A stretch of 64,000 bases of DNA from JAIBBV01 sp044347745. GTDB lineage: Bacteria; Bdellovibrionota_C; UBA2361; JAFLCA01. The translations under genes were made by a program, and so were the position numbers. This document shows, piece by piece, positions 62,275 through 64,000 of this stretch (position 1 is its first letter; each line of letters starts with the position of its first letter). The notes under the pieces are model-generated. The model saw only the letters and a program-made list of their open reading frames with translations. It was not told the origin of the DNA and made no database searches. The stretch covers positions 1 to 64,000 of the forward strand of contig JBIKUD010000005.1 of assembly GCA_044347745.1 (NCBI GenBank). The letters are read 5' to 3'.

Positions 62275-64000
62275 TTAGTGCAGAATATCATCAAGTAAGA
62301 ATGCTTTTGATTTGAGATTCGACTGTGGCGATTGTTTAGAAGTAACTTCGGTTTTTGAGTTCCTTCGTAAGTCGAGTAATTGACGTACGGTGTGACTAAT
62401 TGCCTTCAGTTCAATAGGCTTGCTTACGCAGCGATCTACCCCTAATTTGAGAAATTTTTCAACATCAAACGCAAACGCTCTGCTGGTAATCAGCAAAATT
62501 GGAGTTTGCGTGAGCTTAGGTTGGGCCCGAAGTGAGTTGCACATTTCGTCAAGTTTTGAATCAGAATTATTATTATCAATTATTATTAAATCGATGTATT
62601 GCTGAGCCGCTAGCTGACTTGCCTCTAGTTGGTTCTCTGCACTGAGCACATGAAAGGCACAGTGAGTCAGATGGCGCACGAGCATATTCCGCTCTGCATT
62701 TGATTGTTGGAGTACCAGGACGTGCTCACCTTGGCCAACGATTGCTGAATGCGGTACTTCGCTTTGTTCGCGCATAGCTGGGTTAAATTCAAGTGCTGGA
62801 AAAATTAACCAAAATTGAGAGCCTTGGCCTGGAGTTGAAGAAAAATCAATCAGGCCCCCGTTCATTTCAGCAAGTCGCTTGGTAAGAGGCATTCCGAGTC
62901 CGGTGCCCATTTGGTTTATTGAATAGCTGTGGTCAACACGCTCAAAGGGAGCGAATACTTTATGGCGGTCGCCTTGATCTATGCCTACTCCACTATCTTT
63001 AACGACTATTTTAATTTTGCTGCCCGGAATTCGCTCAGCCCAGCACTCAATCAAACCGCCATCCGGTGTGTATTTAATGGCGTTTGTAAGCATATTAATA
63101 AGCATTTGGCGAGCATGGCGCCTATCGCAAGCAAAAGCCAACGCTTCAGTCTGTGGTCGCATGATAAGCTTGTGTTTTTTGGCGTCAGCTTGTGAACGCA
63201 CTACGTTGGTTAGGTCTTGGAGTAAATCTCCCACCAATATTTCCACTTTGCTTGGAGCCAGTTTGCCGCTTTCGCTTTTGGCGTAGTCAAGTACGTCGTT
63301 AATGAGCTCAAGCAGGTGCTGGCCATTGCCTCTCACCATCTTTAGAGTTTCCAATTGGTCATTGGTCACTGGTCCGCAAAGACCATCAAGCACAAGCTCG
63401 ACGGCATTAAGCATGATGCCCAGTGGGCCTCGAATTTCATGACTCAAATTCGCAAGAAACCCTGTCTTGGCTTTAACCGACTCTTCAGAAACCCGGCGCA
63501 TGCGCACTAATTCGCCCGTATATTGGGCATTTATCAGGGCTAAGCTGCTTTGTAGCGCCAAGAGACGCAAAATTTCTTGATCTCCAGTGCTCGGTAAATT
63601 GCCCTTTTTAAGTCCAACGCGCAAACTACCCATGATGCTGCCGGCAAAGGCAATAGGATGTATCATTACATCGGGGCTGGGCTTGGCCTCTACCTCATCC
63701 ATTGCACCGGATAACATAGCCTGTGCGCTTGAGCGAAATGGTTTTCCGAGCACAAATGAGGAGTGATACAGGCCTGACTCTTTATCAAAAAGAGCTAATT
63801 CTGCCGATTCTGCATGAAGCAGTTTAAAAGCAAGGGCAACTACTCGCTCAAGGGTCTGAGAAAGTTCCTCTTTTGACGTAATTCTGCGCTCGATAAGATT
63901 AATTGAAAGCGAGCTGTTTTTTCGCTCTACCTCGCGAATGAGATTTCCGAGCAAAGTTTCGAGTGATTTAAATCGGGTTTCAACTCCTAGCCCATGCGCA
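62275..64000 (-). CDS. Hybrid sensor histidine kinase (GAF, HisKA, HATPase, receiver-like), 5' end beyond window
   Basis: The frame is open from the window's right edge, so the N-terminus is missing. The TTG at 63954 is probably not the start. Counting from it, a GAF-like domain covers ~30-150 (ELALFDKESGLYHSSFV), the H-box is FLANLSHEIRGPLGIML with H172, and the ATPase has LINMLTNAIKYTPDGGL, DSGVGID and GTGLGMPLTKRLAEMNGG. The C-terminal receiver-like domain has an Asp in LIIIDNNNSD and Lys in CVSKPI. The Asp context is atypical. A partner HPt protein is at 22054, but any link is guesswork. Confidence 0.88.
   Translation of the reverse strand, partial: AHGLGVETRFKSLETLLGNLIREVERKNSSLSINLIERRITSKEELSQTLERVVALAFKLLHAESAELALFDKESGLYHSSFVLGKPFRSSAQAMLSGAMDEVEAKPSPDVMIHPIAFAGSIMGSLRVGLKKGNLPSTGDQEILRLLALQSSLALINAQYTGELVRMRRVSEESVKAKTGFLANLSHEIRGPLGIMLNAVELVLDGLCGPVTNDQLETLKMVRGNGQHLLELINDVLDYAKSESGKLAPSKVEILVGDLLQDLTNVVRSQADAKKHKLIMRPQTEALAFACDRRHARQMLINMLTNAIKYTPDGGLIECWAERIPGSKIKIVVKDSGVGIDQGDRHKVFAPFERVDHSYSINQMGTGLGMPLTKRLAEMNGGLIDFSSTPGQGSQFWLIFPALEFNPAMREQSEVPHSAIVGQGEHVLVLQQSNAERNMLVRHLTHCAFHVLSAENQLEASQLAAQQYIDLIIIDNNNSDSKLDEMCNSLRAQPKLTQTPILLITSRAFAFDVEKFLKLGVDRCVSKPIELKAISHTVRQLLDLRRNSKTEVTSKQSPQSNLKSKAFLLDDILH

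Overview
The window looks like a chromosomal segment of a diderm (Gram-negative-type) heterotrophic bacterium, most likely from the former Deltaproteobacteria assemblage (Bdellovibrionota/Myxococcota-like). This is inferred from an Omp85-type outer-membrane protein, lipobox lipoproteins, a LolD-like ABC system, sigma-54 activators, a dnaG-rpoD pair and a PyrR-led pyrimidine operon. Taxonomy is by eye only.

Layout. 1-2 kb: the 3' part of an NtrC-type activator, a receiver-like protein and small membrane proteins. 2-9.6 kb: a tight pyrimidine operon pyrR-pyrB-pyrC-carA-carB behind a structured leader that can form two mutually exclusive folds. 9.6-11.5 kb: a poorly coding stretch with a palindromic repeat, a P-loop kinase and the remnant of a HigA-type antitoxin. 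11.5-22 kb: greA, thiolase, dnaG, rpoD, a lipoprotein, dapA, dapB, an IclR regulator and an acyl-CoA dehydrogenase. 22-27 kb: an HPt protein, then an AttEFGH/LolCDE-like cluster (ATPase, one long permease, AttH/CrtC-like secreted protein). 27-30 kb: a class I aldolase and an A-type Fe-S carrier with a repeated GGCGS N-terminus. 30-45 kb: exported proteins (subtilase, metzincin, Omp85, FG-GAP propeller, phytase-like protein), a VLCAD-like dehydrogenase and a 26-residue Lys/Ala/Thr histone-H1-like peptide.

45-50.6 kb is the accessory region. An intact tyrosine recombinase (49519-50628, minus) is followed by a GC-rich proline-rich/ankyrin gene (49304-46365) and then by a second, truncated copy of the last ~62 codons of the recombinase plus its 3' flank. 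The result is a ~256-bp direct repeat, about 94% identical by eye, bracketing the cargo. A palindromic site lies beyond each repeat copy, and another small gene follows the second copy. This recombinase-own-3'-end plus cargo arrangement is the best candidate for an undescribed mobile or cassette-like system.

50.7-64 kb: a J-domain protein, an exonuclease I homologue, an SLC13/TrkA-C permease, sucA, a flagellin-like protein whose middle is not flagellin-like, an esterase, several unknowns and a hybrid histidine kinase running off the right edge. A family of imperfect palindromic repeats occurs at about 9.8 kb, 32.4-32.9 kb (three tandem copies) and 54.7-54.9 kb (two copies).
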